Source of the DNA: a virus
DNA length: 44,113 nt
IMG/VR virus record: IMGVR_UViG_3300018815_000428
Span: 1-44,113 of that record
Strand: one strand, 5' to 3'
Part shown: positions 15,288 to 23,420 of the stretch, one piece after another
Numbering within the stretch: the first letter of the stretch is position 1
Layout of the letters: each line of letters opens with the position of its first letter
Program-made: the position numbers and the translations under genes
The notes under the pieces: model-generated
The model's database searches: none
Told to the model about the DNA's origin: nothing
What the model saw: only the letters and a program-made list of their open reading frames with translations

Positions 15288-16766
15288 TCAGGTCGAGAAC
15301 TTGAGGAACTTCAGCGCCTCGGTGTTCTGCGCGCCGCCGCCGGTGCGCTTGGTCGTGTAGAACACGACATAGGGCTTGGCGGTGAAGGGGTCGCGCAGCG
15401 TGCGCACGCCCATGCGGTCCACGATCAGGTACGCCTGGCGGAAGTCACCGAATGCCAGCGACAGCGAGCCGGTGCCCAGGGCGGGCATGTACTCGTCCAC
15501 GCGCACGGGGTAGCCCATCAGGCGCTCTGGCGAACCGACTTGCATGCCGGGTTCCCACAGGTAGCGGTTGGTGGTCGATTCCTTCAGCAGGCGGGCCGCG
15601 GTGCGGACGCTGCGGCGCATCGTGAAGGATGCGTTGGCCAGGTACTGGTCTTTCAGCGCGCCGATCAGGTTGACCACGGGGTCAAACTGCGTCGTGTGGA
15701 AGGCACCGTTGGCGCCCGTCACCACATGCTCGAACGTGCCCCAGGCGCGGCTTGCATCGCCGGTTGCCGCCGTGTCGTAGGACGTCAGGCCCTTGGGCTG
15801 GCCGACGCCGGTGCCGGTCCAGAACGCGGCGCCTTCAACGCGGGCGAACTTGTCGGCGATCTTGCCGGACAGCCAGGCTTCGACGTTGGTTGCAGCGTCG
15901 TCCAGGATGCGCTGCGACACCTTTGGCATGGCGTACATCTCGTGCGCCTCGATGCGCCACTTGCCGACCTGCGGGGTGGACGTATCCGAGCGGGTGCCCA
16001 GTTCCGACACCCAGCCGGCGCTGGCTTCGTCGTTGTCCAGCAGACCTTCGATGTCGTTGGTGCTGATGGTCTGCACGGTGGCCAGCTGACGCATGATCGA
16101 CTGCTCGTAGATCTTGCCCAGCATGGCGCCTTGGGTGGCGTGGGGCAGCAGGTAGCCGCCATCGGGGTCCGAGCCGGCCGACATGGCTTTGCGTTCGTCG
16201 GGGGTCAGGTCGTCCACGGAAACGCCAGAAACGACCTTGAAGAAGCCCGACTTGTACTGCGTGTACGCATCAGCATTCAGCTCGCCAGGGAATGGCTTGC
16301 CCTTGGCCTGGAACTCGGCGCGCAGAGAGATGTTGAAGCCCTTGACTTCGGCGGCCAGATCGTTGGCGGCCTTGGCTTCGGTGTCGTTCTGCGGACGGGC
16401 GGCCTTCTTCTGGATCTCTTCGATGGCGGTCTTGAGTTCATCGAACTTGTCGAGCGCCTTGCCGAGTTCCGCTACCTTCGCTTCCAGGTCGCCGACAGCC
16501 TTGCCATCGGCCTTAGCCTTGATCAGGTCGTCATTGGCCTTCTTGAACTCTTCGAAGGCCTTGCCTTGGCCCTCCAGGACGTTTTTGATCTCCAGCAGCG
16601 TGGTTTCGCCCGATGCGACGAAGGGCATAGAGCCCGCAGCCGCCAGGCCGGCCAGAACTTCAGGCGGCAGGTAGTTGATGATGGGATAGCCGGCGAATGC
16701 GGCCACCGCGACGAGCGCCATCACAGCGCAGAACGCCAGGGCGAGATTTTGACGGGTGATTTTCAC
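15288..16766 (-). CDS. major capsid protein, HK97 fold, with scaffolding delta domain
   Basis: 492 residues from a GTG at 16766 with GAAAGG 8 nt upstream; an in-frame TTG at 16802 lies inside a terminator and is unlikely. Order: a hydrophobic stretch (about residues 7-26), a coiled-coil delta domain rich in Lys, Glu and Ala (about 55-115), then the capsid body with DPDGGYLLP near 200, WVSELGTR near 255, the MPKVSQRILDD segment near 280 and a C-terminal DPFTAKPYVVFYTTKR block. The delta domain is normally removed by the prohead protease encoded next upstream. The N-terminal hydrophobic segment is unusual for a capsid precursor. Confidence 0.95.
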   Translation of the reverse strand: MKITRQNLALAFCAVMALVAVAAFAGYPIINYLPPEVLAGLAAAGSMPFVASGETTLLEIKNVLEGQGKAFEEFKKANDDLIKAKADGKAVGDLEAKVAELGKALDKFDELKTAIEEIQKKAARPQNDTEAKAANDLAAEVKGFNISLRAEFQAKGKPFPGELNADAYTQYKSGFFKVVSGVSVDDLTPDERKAMSAGSDPDGGYLLPHATQGAMLGKIYEQSIMRQLATVQTISTNDIEGLLDNDEASAGWVSELGTRSDTSTPQVGKWRIEAHEMYAMPKVSQRILDDAATNVEAWLSGKIADKFARVEGAAFWTGTGVGQPKGLTSYDTAATGDASRAWGTFEHVVTGANGAFHTTQFDPVVNLIGALKDQYLANASFTMRRSVRTAARLLKESTTNRYLWEPGMQVGSPERLMGYPVRVDEYMPALGTGSLSLAFGDFRQAYLIVDRMGVRTLRDPFTAKPYVVFYTTKRTGGGAQNTEALKFLKFST

Positions 16767-16786
16767 GATGTTTGCCTTTCGGGAAT

Positions 16787-16812
16787 GAAAAAGCCGCCTC
16801 AAGGGCGGCCAG
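16787..16812 (-). terminator. terminator between protease and capsid genes
   Basis: GGCCGCCC/GGCGGC hairpin followed by TTTTTC in the minus direction. It lies immediately before the capsid start, which argues that the capsid gene relies on antiterminated late transcription or on a start within this gap. Confidence 0.7.
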
Positions 16813-16832
16813 TGCTACGGGGATTGCGTTGG

Positions 16833-17483
16833 TCAGAAGACGGCACGCGCTTTCAGGGAGCCGACGAGATCGGCCAACGATCCAGAGCCATCCCCGGGAT
16901 CACCCCGGCTGACAATGCTCTTCATGCGGGACACCAGTGCGGTGGCCTCGCTCTTCGAGAATCCACCGACATCACGAAGGTGGCGCTCGAATTCGGACAG
17001 GCTGTCAAGATCCTCGATGGTCTTGACAGCCGAGACGCGCGAAGCGTCGTTCATAGGGAAGGTGACCGGGGAAATCTCCACCAGGTCGGCCTGTTTGATG
17101 GTGCGCACGCCGGTGACGCGGTCCCAGCTGTCATCGCGCACGCGGTAGCCGATGGACAGGCCGGTCAGGGCGCCCATCTTCATGAGTTCGTAGGCCTCGG
17201 AGCCGCGTTGCGTCTTGAGCGCCAGGCGGCCCTTCACGCGCAGGCCTACCGCGTCCTCCGACATCTCGGAATAGACGCCGATGGGCTCGCGCTGGTTGTG
17301 CTGCCACAGCATCGCAGGCATCCGGCCGGCCTTTTTCGCTTCGGCCAGGGTGTTGGCGAAGGCGCCAGGGATGACGATGTCGCCGCCTCGGTCGGTGATG
17401 TTGAACACCGACCCGTAGCCCTCAAAGGTGCCGTCATCTGCGGCCTTCAGCTCGAAGGCGAAATCCAGGTTCTTGGTGGTCAT
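16833..17483 (-). CDS. prohead protease (HK97 family)
   Basis: 216 residues. The HK97 gp4-type serine protease pattern is clear: EGYGSVFNITDRGGDIVIPGAF at the start, the catalytic His in LWQHN (His62) and the catalytic Ser in GLSIGY (Ser110). It cleaves the capsid delta domain and then itself inside the prohead. The C-terminal 60 residues (SEFERHLRDVGGFSKSEA) form the usual helical tail. It lies between portal and capsid as in HK97. Confidence 0.95.
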   Translation of the reverse strand: MTTKNLDFAFELKAADDGTFEGYGSVFNITDRGGDIVIPGAFANTLAEAKKAGRMPAMLWQHNQREPIGVYSEMSEDAVGLRVKGRLALKTQRGSEAYELMKMGALTGLSIGYRVRDDSWDRVTGVRTIKQADLVEISPVTFPMNDASRVSAVKTIEDLDSLSEFERHLRDVGGFSKSEATALVSRMKSIVSRGDPGDGSGSLADLVGSLKARAVF

Positions 17484-17493
17484 GTCTGCCCTT

Positions 17494-18732
17494 TCAAGGG
17501 GTCGCCGCGCTCGGGTCGGACGATGGTTTTGGTGGGACGTTCGTGGCGACAGGCAGTTCGCCTGCGTCGCCGCCCTTGGGGTTCAGTTCTTCGAGCGCGC
17601 GCACCTCGTCTTGAGTCATCCAGGCCGGGCTACCGCCCGCGCCCAGGGCTTTTGCGTAGTATTCGGCCCGGTCTTTCGCGGCGCCGCGCAGCAGGCCGGC
17701 GGCCACGAACTTGAAGTAGTGGCCATCGGCCCGCTCTTTCTTCGTCAGCAGGTGGACATCGGCGCTGTTCTCGATCCGGGCATACCAGGGCGACAGCGTG
17801 TGCACCACGTGCGACAGGAACATCTGCTCGGCGCTGGCGTAGGTGGCCGCCTTGTCGGAGTACCCGACCATGATTGGCATCACACCAAAAAAACGGCAAA
17901 TTTCCTCGATCTGGAACTTGCGAGTCTCCAGGTGCTGGGCGTCCAAGCCGGTCATGGCCATGGGCAGCCACTTGGCGCCCCGGTCCAGGATCATGGCGGT
18001 GCCGGCGTTCTCGGCGCCCGCGAATTCCTTGTCAATCCAGGCCTTGAGCTTGCCGTATTGCTCCACGTTCAGCGTGGCATCAACGGTGTACATGCCCGAA
18101 GGCCGGACGCCCTTCTCGTGCAGCTTGGAATGCGATTCCTCGGTCGAAATTGCCAGGCCCAGGGCCTCGCGGGCGAGGTTCAGGGTGTCCATGCCCTGCA
18201 GGCCTGTCCAAGATGGCCCCTTGACGTGCCAGATGGCCTGCGCGGGGAATTCCTGCACAGCACCACTGCGGCCGGTCACCTTGTAGACGATGGACCAGTC
18301 CGGCTTCTGCTCTTTCTGCACCTTGGCGGGGTCCAGCAGGATCAATTCGAGGATTTTCCCGCTCGATCCGGCCCGGTTGATGAATGCGTAGGCATCGCCC
18401 AGGGCCGCGTGCAGGATCAGCGTCTCGCGGAACTCGAAGGACGTGGTCCAGTCGTTCGGCGCGGTGGCCAGAAGGTCGTACAGCGGGTGCTTTTTCGCTG
18501 GCGAAATGTTGCTCAGGCCGTCGATTTCAGTCTCTTGGAACAGCTTGAAAGGCACCTGCGCGCCGCCCTGCGACAGCACTTTGAGGCAGGCGAAGGCCAC
18601 GGACACCTTGAAAGCGTTCTCCAGGGTGATCGTGACGCCCGATTTCGAGGTCTTGCCGCCATAGATCTCGCGGAACAGCTCCAGCGAGTCGTAGGACTTG
18701 CGCTCGGACACCGCCCGGGCCAGGAACCCCAT
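17494..18732 (-). CDS. portal protein (HK97 family)
   Basis: 412 residues, typical length. Recognisable blocks: AFACLKVLSQGGAQVPFKLF near residue 48, HPLYDLLATAPN near 82, FRETLILHAALGDAYAFI near 100, and PSGMYTVD then EEICRFFGVMP near 275. It forms the dodecameric ring at the packaging vertex, the channel for DNA and the docking site of terminase. A small membrane protein gene overlaps its start by one base. The C-terminus is Pro/Ser-rich and disordered. Confidence 0.95.
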   Translation of the reverse strand: MGFLARAVSERKSYDSLELFREIYGGKTSKSGVTITLENAFKVSVAFACLKVLSQGGAQVPFKLFQETEIDGLSNISPAKKHPLYDLLATAPNDWTTSFEFRETLILHAALGDAYAFINRAGSSGKILELILLDPAKVQKEQKPDWSIVYKVTGRSGAVQEFPAQAIWHVKGPSWTGLQGMDTLNLAREALGLAISTEESHSKLHEKGVRPSGMYTVDATLNVEQYGKLKAWIDKEFAGAENAGTAMILDRGAKWLPMAMTGLDAQHLETRKFQIEEICRFFGVMPIMVGYSDKAATYASAEQMFLSHVVHTLSPWYARIENSADVHLLTKKERADGHYFKFVAAGLLRGAAKDRAEYYAKALGAGGSPAWMTQDEVRALEELNPKGGDAGELPVATNVPPKPSSDPSAATP

Positions 18733-18920
18733 TACTTGCTACCTCGCGCCAGCACAATGCCGGCCACTAGGGCGAAAACACCGCCCGCCACGTAGCCAGC
18801 CGGGCCGTACACCAGCCAGGCACCATAGGACACCCCATAGGCCCCGCCGATCATGAGCACATCAGGCAAAAAGCCTGCCGCCGCTACCGCCGCGGTGTGC
18901 AGTTTGTCTTTGATGGTCAT
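18732..18920 (-). CDS. small membrane protein between terminase and portal
   Basis: 62 residues from the ATG at 18920, which overlaps the terminase stop as ATGA. Two hydrophobic segments (about 9-30 and 34-55) separated by a short loop. Small two-helix membrane proteins are frequent at this place in HK97-like phages but have no established role. A TTG 12 nt upstream is also in frame. Confidence 0.65.
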   Translation of the reverse strand: MTIKDKLHTAAVAAAGFLPDVLMIGGAYGVSYGAWLVYGPAGYVAGGVFALVAGIVLARGSK

Positions 18921-20650
18921 GCGGTTTCCCAAAAGGACTTCTCCGTAGAGAGAGTTGTGTTGATCAGGCCAGCGGCCATGACGGCAGCGACAGCCAAGTC
19001 AATCCGGCCGGTCGCTTTTTCCTTCGACAGCTTGCGGTTCTCCGCGCCGTCCTGCTCGATCACTGAATTGCTCATGCACCAGTCGAGCACCTTGTGGCCC
19101 GAGTGGGCAATCTCGCCGTTGAGCAGCATCCGCTCGAACGTCTCCAGCGCTGGGCTGAAGTCCTTGTAGCCCTGCCCTACTGGCTTCATTTCCGGCAGCG
19201 AAATCCCGTCATCCGCAGCCATGGCCATCAGATCCTCGATGCGCCAGCGGTCATACCCACACGCCACGATCTCGAAGAAGTCGCACATGGCCGACAGCTT
19301 CTGCAGGATCACCCGCTTGCTGATGGCCCGGCCTGGCGTGGTGTCCAGATACCCCTCGGTGCGCCACTGGATGTAGGGCACGCGGTCGGTGTCGGCCTTG
19401 CGCTGCAGCTCCACGTCAGGCAGCCAGCAGAACGGCACCAATAGCCACGGCTCGCCCTCTTTCAGCGGCTCCACCAGGAACACCAGGCCCGTCAAGTCGG
19501 TGGTGCTGGACAGATCCAGCCCCGCGACCGCCCGCCGGCCGCGCATCTCTTGCCAATCGAAGTCTCGCTGCGCCGCGCGCCACACCTCGCCCGAGATCCA
19601 AGGCGATTCCGCGTCGGTCCACTGGCAGAAGTTCAGGCGCCGGACGATGGCCTCCTTGGAGGGCATGCCCTTTGCCTCGACCACCTGCTCGCGGATGTAC
19701 TTCATCCCCGGCAAATCGGCGTCCTGCAGGCTTGGGTTGGCCTTCGACCAGCAGGATTCATCGGCGAACGGGTCGTCCTTTTCGTCCAGGCTGCACACGT
19801 AGGGGAAGAATGCGTCGTCTTCCACCTCGCCCGAGGCAACCTTCGCGCCGTACTCGTGATACCCCCAGCAGGGTCCCATGCGGTTGTGCCCGGCGTTGGT
19901 GATCATGAAGATAAGCGCCTGGCGCCGGCTCTTGGTGCCGGCCCGCATCATTTCCACCACCGTGTTCGTCTTGTGCTCGTGCAGCTCATCGATCAATCCG
20001 ATGTGCGGCCGGGGACCAGACTGCCCGTCATCGCTGCTGATGGGCCGGAAGAAGGCGCCCTGGGCGGTGTAGGCCAGGTTCCAGGCCCGTTCCCCTGTGC
20101 CGCTCTTGGTCAGGCGCTTGGCGAGCTCTGGGGACTGGTCCACCATGGCAACAGCGTCACGGAACAGGATCATTGCCTGATCCTTTTTCGTGGCAGCGCT
20201 GTAGATTTCCGCGCGTGGCTCGTTGTCGGCCACCAAGCCCTTCATCCCCACCCCGGCCGCCAGTGGGCTCTTGCCCGAACCCTTGGCGGTTTCGACGTAG
20301 GCCACCCGAAACCGGCGGTATCCATCCGTGCCCTGCCAGCCGAACAGCGAGCCGACCACGAATTTCTGCCAGGGCAGCAGGTTGAACGGCTTGCCCTCGA
20401 AGTCGCCGCCGTTGAGCTTCAACACGTTGCTGTAGAACCGTAGCGCCTTGTTGGCCTCGTCCACGTTCCACACCAGGCCGCGCTTTTTGCCCTCTTTCAG
20501 GTCCCGCAGGTGCCGCGCGCACTGGCCGCGCACATGCGGCCCCGCCACTCGAGCACCATCCACCACCGATTGCGCGTACTCCGTGACCGGATCAGCTCCC
20601 GAAGAACTCGGCGAGCGGGTCTTTTTTGTTGTCGTCATCGGGGGTTGCAT
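18917..20650 (-). CDS. terL: terminase large subunit
   Basis: 577 residues. Walker A is ETAKGSGKS near residues 120-128, Walker B is IGLIDELH near 217-224, and the nuclease domain starts with AGLDLSSTTD near 375 (Asp378), continuing to a DLAVAAVMAAG block near the end that carries the last acidic residue. It is the packaging ATPase and DNA-cutting enzyme of the HK97-type terminases. The start overlaps the small-subunit gene by 59 bp; the ATG at 20650 has AAGG three bases upstream. A second ATG lies 12 nt inside. Confidence 0.96.
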   Translation of the reverse strand: MQPPMTTTKKTRSPSSSGADPVTEYAQSVVDGARVAGPHVRGQCARHLRDLKEGKKRGLVWNVDEANKALRFYSNVLKLNGGDFEGKPFNLLPWQKFVVGSLFGWQGTDGYRRFRVAYVETAKGSGKSPLAAGVGMKGLVADNEPRAEIYSAATKKDQAMILFRDAVAMVDQSPELAKRLTKSGTGERAWNLAYTAQGAFFRPISSDDGQSGPRPHIGLIDELHEHKTNTVVEMMRAGTKSRRQALIFMITNAGHNRMGPCWGYHEYGAKVASGEVEDDAFFPYVCSLDEKDDPFADESCWSKANPSLQDADLPGMKYIREQVVEAKGMPSKEAIVRRLNFCQWTDAESPWISGEVWRAAQRDFDWQEMRGRRAVAGLDLSSTTDLTGLVFLVEPLKEGEPWLLVPFCWLPDVELQRKADTDRVPYIQWRTEGYLDTTPGRAISKRVILQKLSAMCDFFEIVACGYDRWRIEDLMAMAADDGISLPEMKPVGQGYKDFSPALETFERMLLNGEIAHSGHKVLDWCMSNSVIEQDGAENRKLSKEKATGRIDLAVAAVMAAGLINTTLSTEKSFWETA

Positions 20651-21104
20651 GGACCTTCGACCTGGCGGCAGGCGTCAGCCCGAACTCCACCAGGTAGCTC
20701 TTGAATCGGCGGTCGGCGTCGGCCATCATTGCCACCGCCGGGTTTGCTTTCAGCAAGGACTTGACCTCTTCGACGGTCGTTTCCTCGCCCTCTTCGCTCG
20801 TTGTGCGCGTCGTGACGCTGCTGTAGGTGCGCCCGTCACGCGCGATCAGCTCGCGGCACTCCAAAATCTCGGTGTAGCAGTCGCACAGGCGTTCAAGCGC
20901 GAGCGAATCAGCCTCTGTGAGGACGCCCATGCGGTCCAGCAGCACGCACAGGCGCCCCCAGGCCACCTTCCCCGCGTCCGAAAGGTACGCAGGGCATGCC
21001 GGGATCACCCGCTTGGGCTTCGGCTCCTTCTTGTTGACCGCGCGCTTGCCAGGATTGCCTTCAACCAGCCGCAACGCAGTGGGTTTCGGGCGTCTGCCTG
21101 CCAT
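20592..21104 (-). CDS. terS: terminase small subunit (P27 family)
   Basis: 170 residues from the ATG at 21104 with AGGAG 8 nt upstream; a GTG at 21113 touches the ribosome site and is less likely. It starts MAGRRPKPTALRLVEGNPGKR, the hallmark of the P27-type small subunit, followed by a helical domain (WGRLCVLLDRMGVLTEADS). It recognises the packaging site and hands DNA to the large subunit. The C-terminus is acidic (DDDNKKDPLAEFFG). Confidence 0.93.
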   Translation of the reverse strand: MAGRRPKPTALRLVEGNPGKRAVNKKEPKPKRVIPACPAYLSDAGKVAWGRLCVLLDRMGVLTEADSLALERLCDCYTEILECRELIARDGRTYSSVTTRTTSEEGEETTVEEVKSLLKANPAVAMMADADRRFKSYLVEFGLTPAARSKVHATPDDDNKKDPLAEFFGS

Positions 21105-21202
21105 CGTGGCCACTCCTAAAAAAGGTTCTCATTACGCGGGTGTGCGCGAAGAGGGAACAGGTCGGTTTCCAGCCTGAAAGACCCAAAGACCGAAGCCCCC
21201 GG

Positions 21203-21445
21203 CTATGCCTCGACCGACAGCGCAACAGGCGGCATGGTCGAGCCACATACCCACAGCGCGACCGACTGCCCAGCGTTCAGGGCCGCCAGCTCATCGGCTG
21301 TTGGCTTCCAGAACGACACAACAGCGGGCATGCCGCCCATCTCCGTGCGCGTGATGGCCAGCGCGCCGCATGGCACATCCTTCTGGTCCCACCCTTGTGG
21401 TGCGCCCAGTACGGCGTTGTTCGTTGGGTGCTGCGTGCGGTCCAT
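21203..21445 (-). CDS. conserved small phage protein of unknown function
   Basis: 80 residues from the ATG at 21445, which has AGGAG 5 nt upstream. Begins MDRTQHPTNNAVLGAPQGWDQ and ends in a compact beta-rich part (FWKPTADELAALNAGQSVALWV). I recall similar short proteins in Betaproteobacterial prophages; none has a known function. It is placed between the HNH gene and the terminase small subunit, so a role near packaging is possible but unproven. The stop and the next gene are separated by about 100 bp without other features. Confidence 0.65.
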   Translation of the reverse strand: MDRTQHPTNNAVLGAPQGWDQKDVPCGALAITRTEMGGMPAVVSFWKPTADELAALNAGQSVALWVCGSTMPPVALSVEA

Positions 21446-21464
21446 GTGTACTCCTGAAATCGAA

Positions 21465-21746
21465 CTACCAGAGCACGCGCCCATCGGCATCGAACTTGGC
21501 CCGCTCCTTGAACCCCATGTCCTGCGCCGTCTTCACCTGGTGGCAAGGAGGGCAAAGCACCTGCATGTTCTCGTCATCGTTGCTGCCATCCTTGTGCAGC
21601 GCTTGCTTGTGGTCCAGCTCGAACCCATGGGGATAGGCCAGCAGCTTGCGGCACATGGCGCAGTGCGGGTCGCTCGACCAAATGCGCAGCCTGGTCGCTT
21701 GGAGCTTCCTACCCCGCAGACGACCATCACTGTTGTCGTAGGCCAT
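21465..21746 (-). CDS. HNH endonuclease next to terminase (possibly the 3' part of a split gene)
   Basis: 93 residues with a complete HNH core: CAMC, then ELDHKQALHKDGSNDDENMQVLCPPCHQVKTA, giving the CxxC...CxxC zinc cage and the catalytic His in LDH. HNH proteins beside the terminase are needed for packaging-site cleavage in HK97-type phages. The start MAYDNSDGRLRGRKLQ follows the homing nuclease stop by 8 nt. In related genes known to me, an N-terminal segment like the one encoded at 22832-22945 precedes the GRLRGRKLQ part, so this gene may be truncated at its 5' side. Confidence 0.88.
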   Translation of the reverse strand: MAYDNSDGRLRGRKLQATRLRIWSSDPHCAMCRKLLAYPHGFELDHKQALHKDGSNDDENMQVLCPPCHQVKTAQDMGFKERAKFDADGRVLW

Positions 21747-21754
21747 GTCACCCT

Positions 21755-22762
21755 TCAGAGCAAGGATGTGATCTCTGCGCCCTTGCGTATATTGTCAAGT
21801 GCCCACATGGGGCGCAAATTAGTGAAGTGGTTAAGCCGCACCACATCGTCTTCTGTGATGGCGGTTGCAATCGGGATGATGTGGTCAATGTGCCACGCCG
21901 ACCTGTTACCCCAATGCATGCCTTTCACAAACTGCCGCTCGATGTGAGTCTTGAACTCCATCCAGCTACAGCCCAATATCGCTTGCGTCTTTGAACGCTT
22001 CGTGTAGCCCATTCGCCTAAATGCGTCACCTACGGCGGATCTGATGCGACACGTCATGGCGAACACAGGATCGGTCTTTCTCCTGGCTTTGGACCGCCGA
22101 CTATTGCCATTGATGAAGGTCTGCTTGTTTCGTACGTAGTACGCATCGTTGTAGGCTTTGCGTGTAGCAGCGTTCTTTTTGGCCCACTCACTCCGCTTGT
22201 CGGCCACGTATTTCTTGTGCTTCTTCGCCCACTCCTTGAGTTGTTCTTTCACCAACTCAGGGTTTGTTTCTCTGTAGCTCTTTCGATAGGCAAGGCAGCA
22301 TGCGATGCATCTAGATGTGCATCGTCCGCGGTCAATGTAGAAGTGCTCTGCAGTCGCGGCCTTGATTGCTAGGCAACAAGAGCACTGCTTCTCCCCGCGC
22401 ATCTCCAGCTTCCGCCTCTGCGCCAGAGCCGGGCTTTTATCCAGCCGCTTCTTTGACTGCGCCTCAAGCTGGCATGGCCTACATAGCGTGGTGACAGATT
22501 TCGCCTTCTTGTAGAACTCCGCAAGCGGCTTCGTGCATGAGCAGCCGACGCAATGCTTCAAGCCATGCAATAGATCTTGCTTGGCCTGGTGATACTCTGG
22601 ATTGTCTGCAATCCCCTTGGCCGCTTTGGCCGCTGCCGTGCACGTCTTGCAGTGCGACTGCAGCCGAGATTTCCTGGCGTAATAAAACTCCAAAGTGGCC
22701 GGCTTGCTTTCGCCGCACTTCGGGCAGGTCTTTGTAGACGTAGAATCTTCGACAGCTGTCAT
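21755..22762 (-). CDS. zinc-ribbon HNH homing-type endonuclease
   Basis: 335 residues. Three tandem Cys-pair zinc modules come first (CPKC...CKTC near 13-40, CVGC...CRPC near 71-96, CSCC...CIAC near 126-155), each with a FYxxR/K-like link. A basic helical linker rich in Lys and Arg (about 160-240) follows, then a C-terminal nuclease domain with AILGCSWMEFKTHIERQF and the active-site block WHIDHIIPIA, ending in LNHFTNLRPMWALDNIRKG. This C-terminal type is common in free-standing phage homing nucleases. Lower GC and unusual length among short genes fit a recent insertion. A 9-bp direct repeat (TCACCCTTC) borders it at 21748-21756 and 22769-22777. Confidence 0.85.
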   Translation of the reverse strand: MTAVEDSTSTKTCPKCGESKPATLEFYYARKSRLQSHCKTCTAAAKAAKGIADNPEYHQAKQDLLHGLKHCVGCSCTKPLAEFYKKAKSVTTLCRPCQLEAQSKKRLDKSPALAQRRKLEMRGEKQCSCCLAIKAATAEHFYIDRGRCTSRCIACCLAYRKSYRETNPELVKEQLKEWAKKHKKYVADKRSEWAKKNAATRKAYNDAYYVRNKQTFINGNSRRSKARRKTDPVFAMTCRIRSAVGDAFRRMGYTKRSKTQAILGCSWMEFKTHIERQFVKGMHWGNRSAWHIDHIIPIATAITEDDVVRLNHFTNLRPMWALDNIRKGAEITSLL

Positions 22763-22831
22763 ACGAACTCACCCTTCGTTGATGGTTAGAGCCTCCTTGG
22801 TATGTCCAGTACCTTGGGGGCTCGCCTATTT

Positions 22832-22945
22832 TCAGGCTTCCACTTCCTGTCTGCAATCAGTATCTGTGCCTGCCTTGGCTTGGAGCGCTGGCAGGCGGTT
22901 GGTTGCGATGGATGCCAGCCTGTTGGGGATGCGCTGGAGCTTCAT
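22832..22945 (-). CDS. short open frame, possible 5' part of the split HNH gene
   Basis: 37 codons starting at an ATG that overlaps the upstream stop as ATGA, a strong sign of a genuine start. The product begins MKLQRIPNRLASIATNRL; starts of this kind head HNH genes next to the terminase in related prophages. The frame closes soon after (ending RQEVEA) and the HNH core resumes only at 21746, beyond the homing nuclease gene. Either a 5' gene fragment or a separate peptide gene; about 70 bp between its end and the homing gene hold no other feature. Confidence 0.45.
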   Translation of the reverse strand: MKLQRIPNRLASIATNRLPALQAKAGTDTDCRQEVEA

Positions 22946-23088
22946 GACAAGCGCACGCCCTTGATCACCCTGGCCTTGACCTTCTCCATGTCGGGCTCCA
23001 ACCCAGTTAGCAGGGAGCACAGCGCCACGCCGGAGATATACCAACGCACCCACCATGCAATGCGAACTTTGATGGTCATGGATGCCAT
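22942..23088 (-). CDS. small membrane-associated phage protein
   Basis: 48 residues from the ATG at 23088 (GGGGAAG six bases upstream); a second ATG lies at 23079. Sequence begins MASMTIKVRIAWWVRWYISG, with one amphipathic to hydrophobic helix (about 8-30) and a charged tail ending KARVIKGVRLS. Proteins of this shape precede the HNH gene in many related prophages; function unknown. First gene of the late operon after the tRNA-like element. Confidence 0.6.
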   Translation of the reverse strand: MASMTIKVRIAWWVRWYISGVALCSLLTGLEPDMEKVKARVIKGVRLS

Positions 23089-23310
23089 GCACTTCCCCAG
23101 TTAAGAGCCCTTCGGACAACGACCCACATGGGCCGCAGGGCTTGCCGTCGCACCTTGGCTGATGACCTGTGGGCACAGGCGGAGTTCAAGCGCCATTTAC
23201 CCCTGGCGCTCCCGGTCAGTTTCCAGGATGAACGGGGAGCGGAATGTGTTGCGGGCGCTGCTGCTTTTGGGAACGGGGTCCGACAAGATTTTTCAGCAGG
23301 CCCGCGAACG
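23089..23310. other. intergenic region, presumed late control region
   Basis: No convincing gene. Two perfect inverted repeats are visible: CCTGTG-GG-CACAGG (23167-23180) and AGCGCCA/TGGCGCT (23190-23196 with 23205-23211). The region separates the early operon's end from the late genes and so should hold the late promoter or antiterminator target, but I see no clear -35/-10 pair. Confidence 0.35.
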
Positions 23311-23414
23311 TGGTGCCGCGCTGGGATTCGAACCCAGGAAGTCAAGCGCATTGGCTCTAGGCGCCGCGCAGACCTTTTGCTCTAGTCACCCTTAGGCCTC
23401 TCGGGCACACGGCA
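23311..23414 (-). tRNA. tRNA-like element, class II, aberrant anticodon arm
   Basis: In the minus strand a 7-bp acceptor stem TGCCGTG/CGCGGCA (23408-23414 with 23314-23320, one G-U pair) is followed by TG, a D arm CCC...GGG, and a canonical T arm CTGGG-TTCGAAT-CCCAG. A long variable arm has a GCGC/GCGC stem with an inner GGC/GCC. The anticodon stem has four pairs and an A-A mismatch; the loop reads GAGCAAA, which would put GCA at the anticodon but with A where U33 is normally invariant. The CCA follows the stem without a separate discriminator base. It is a diverged phage tRNA or a tRNA mimic. Confidence 0.45.
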
Positions 23415-23420
23415 GAAACG

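Noticed and set aside
14835-17714. Plus-strand open frame of 959 codons opposite capsid, protease and connector genes
   Set aside because: The minus-strand genes are unambiguous families; the long frame results from GC-rich third positions.
22802-23385. Several 60-115 codon frames on both strands between the homing nuclease and the tRNA-like element
   Set aside because: Mutually overlapping, no starts with ribosome sites, and in conflict with the coupled 48- and 37-codon genes.
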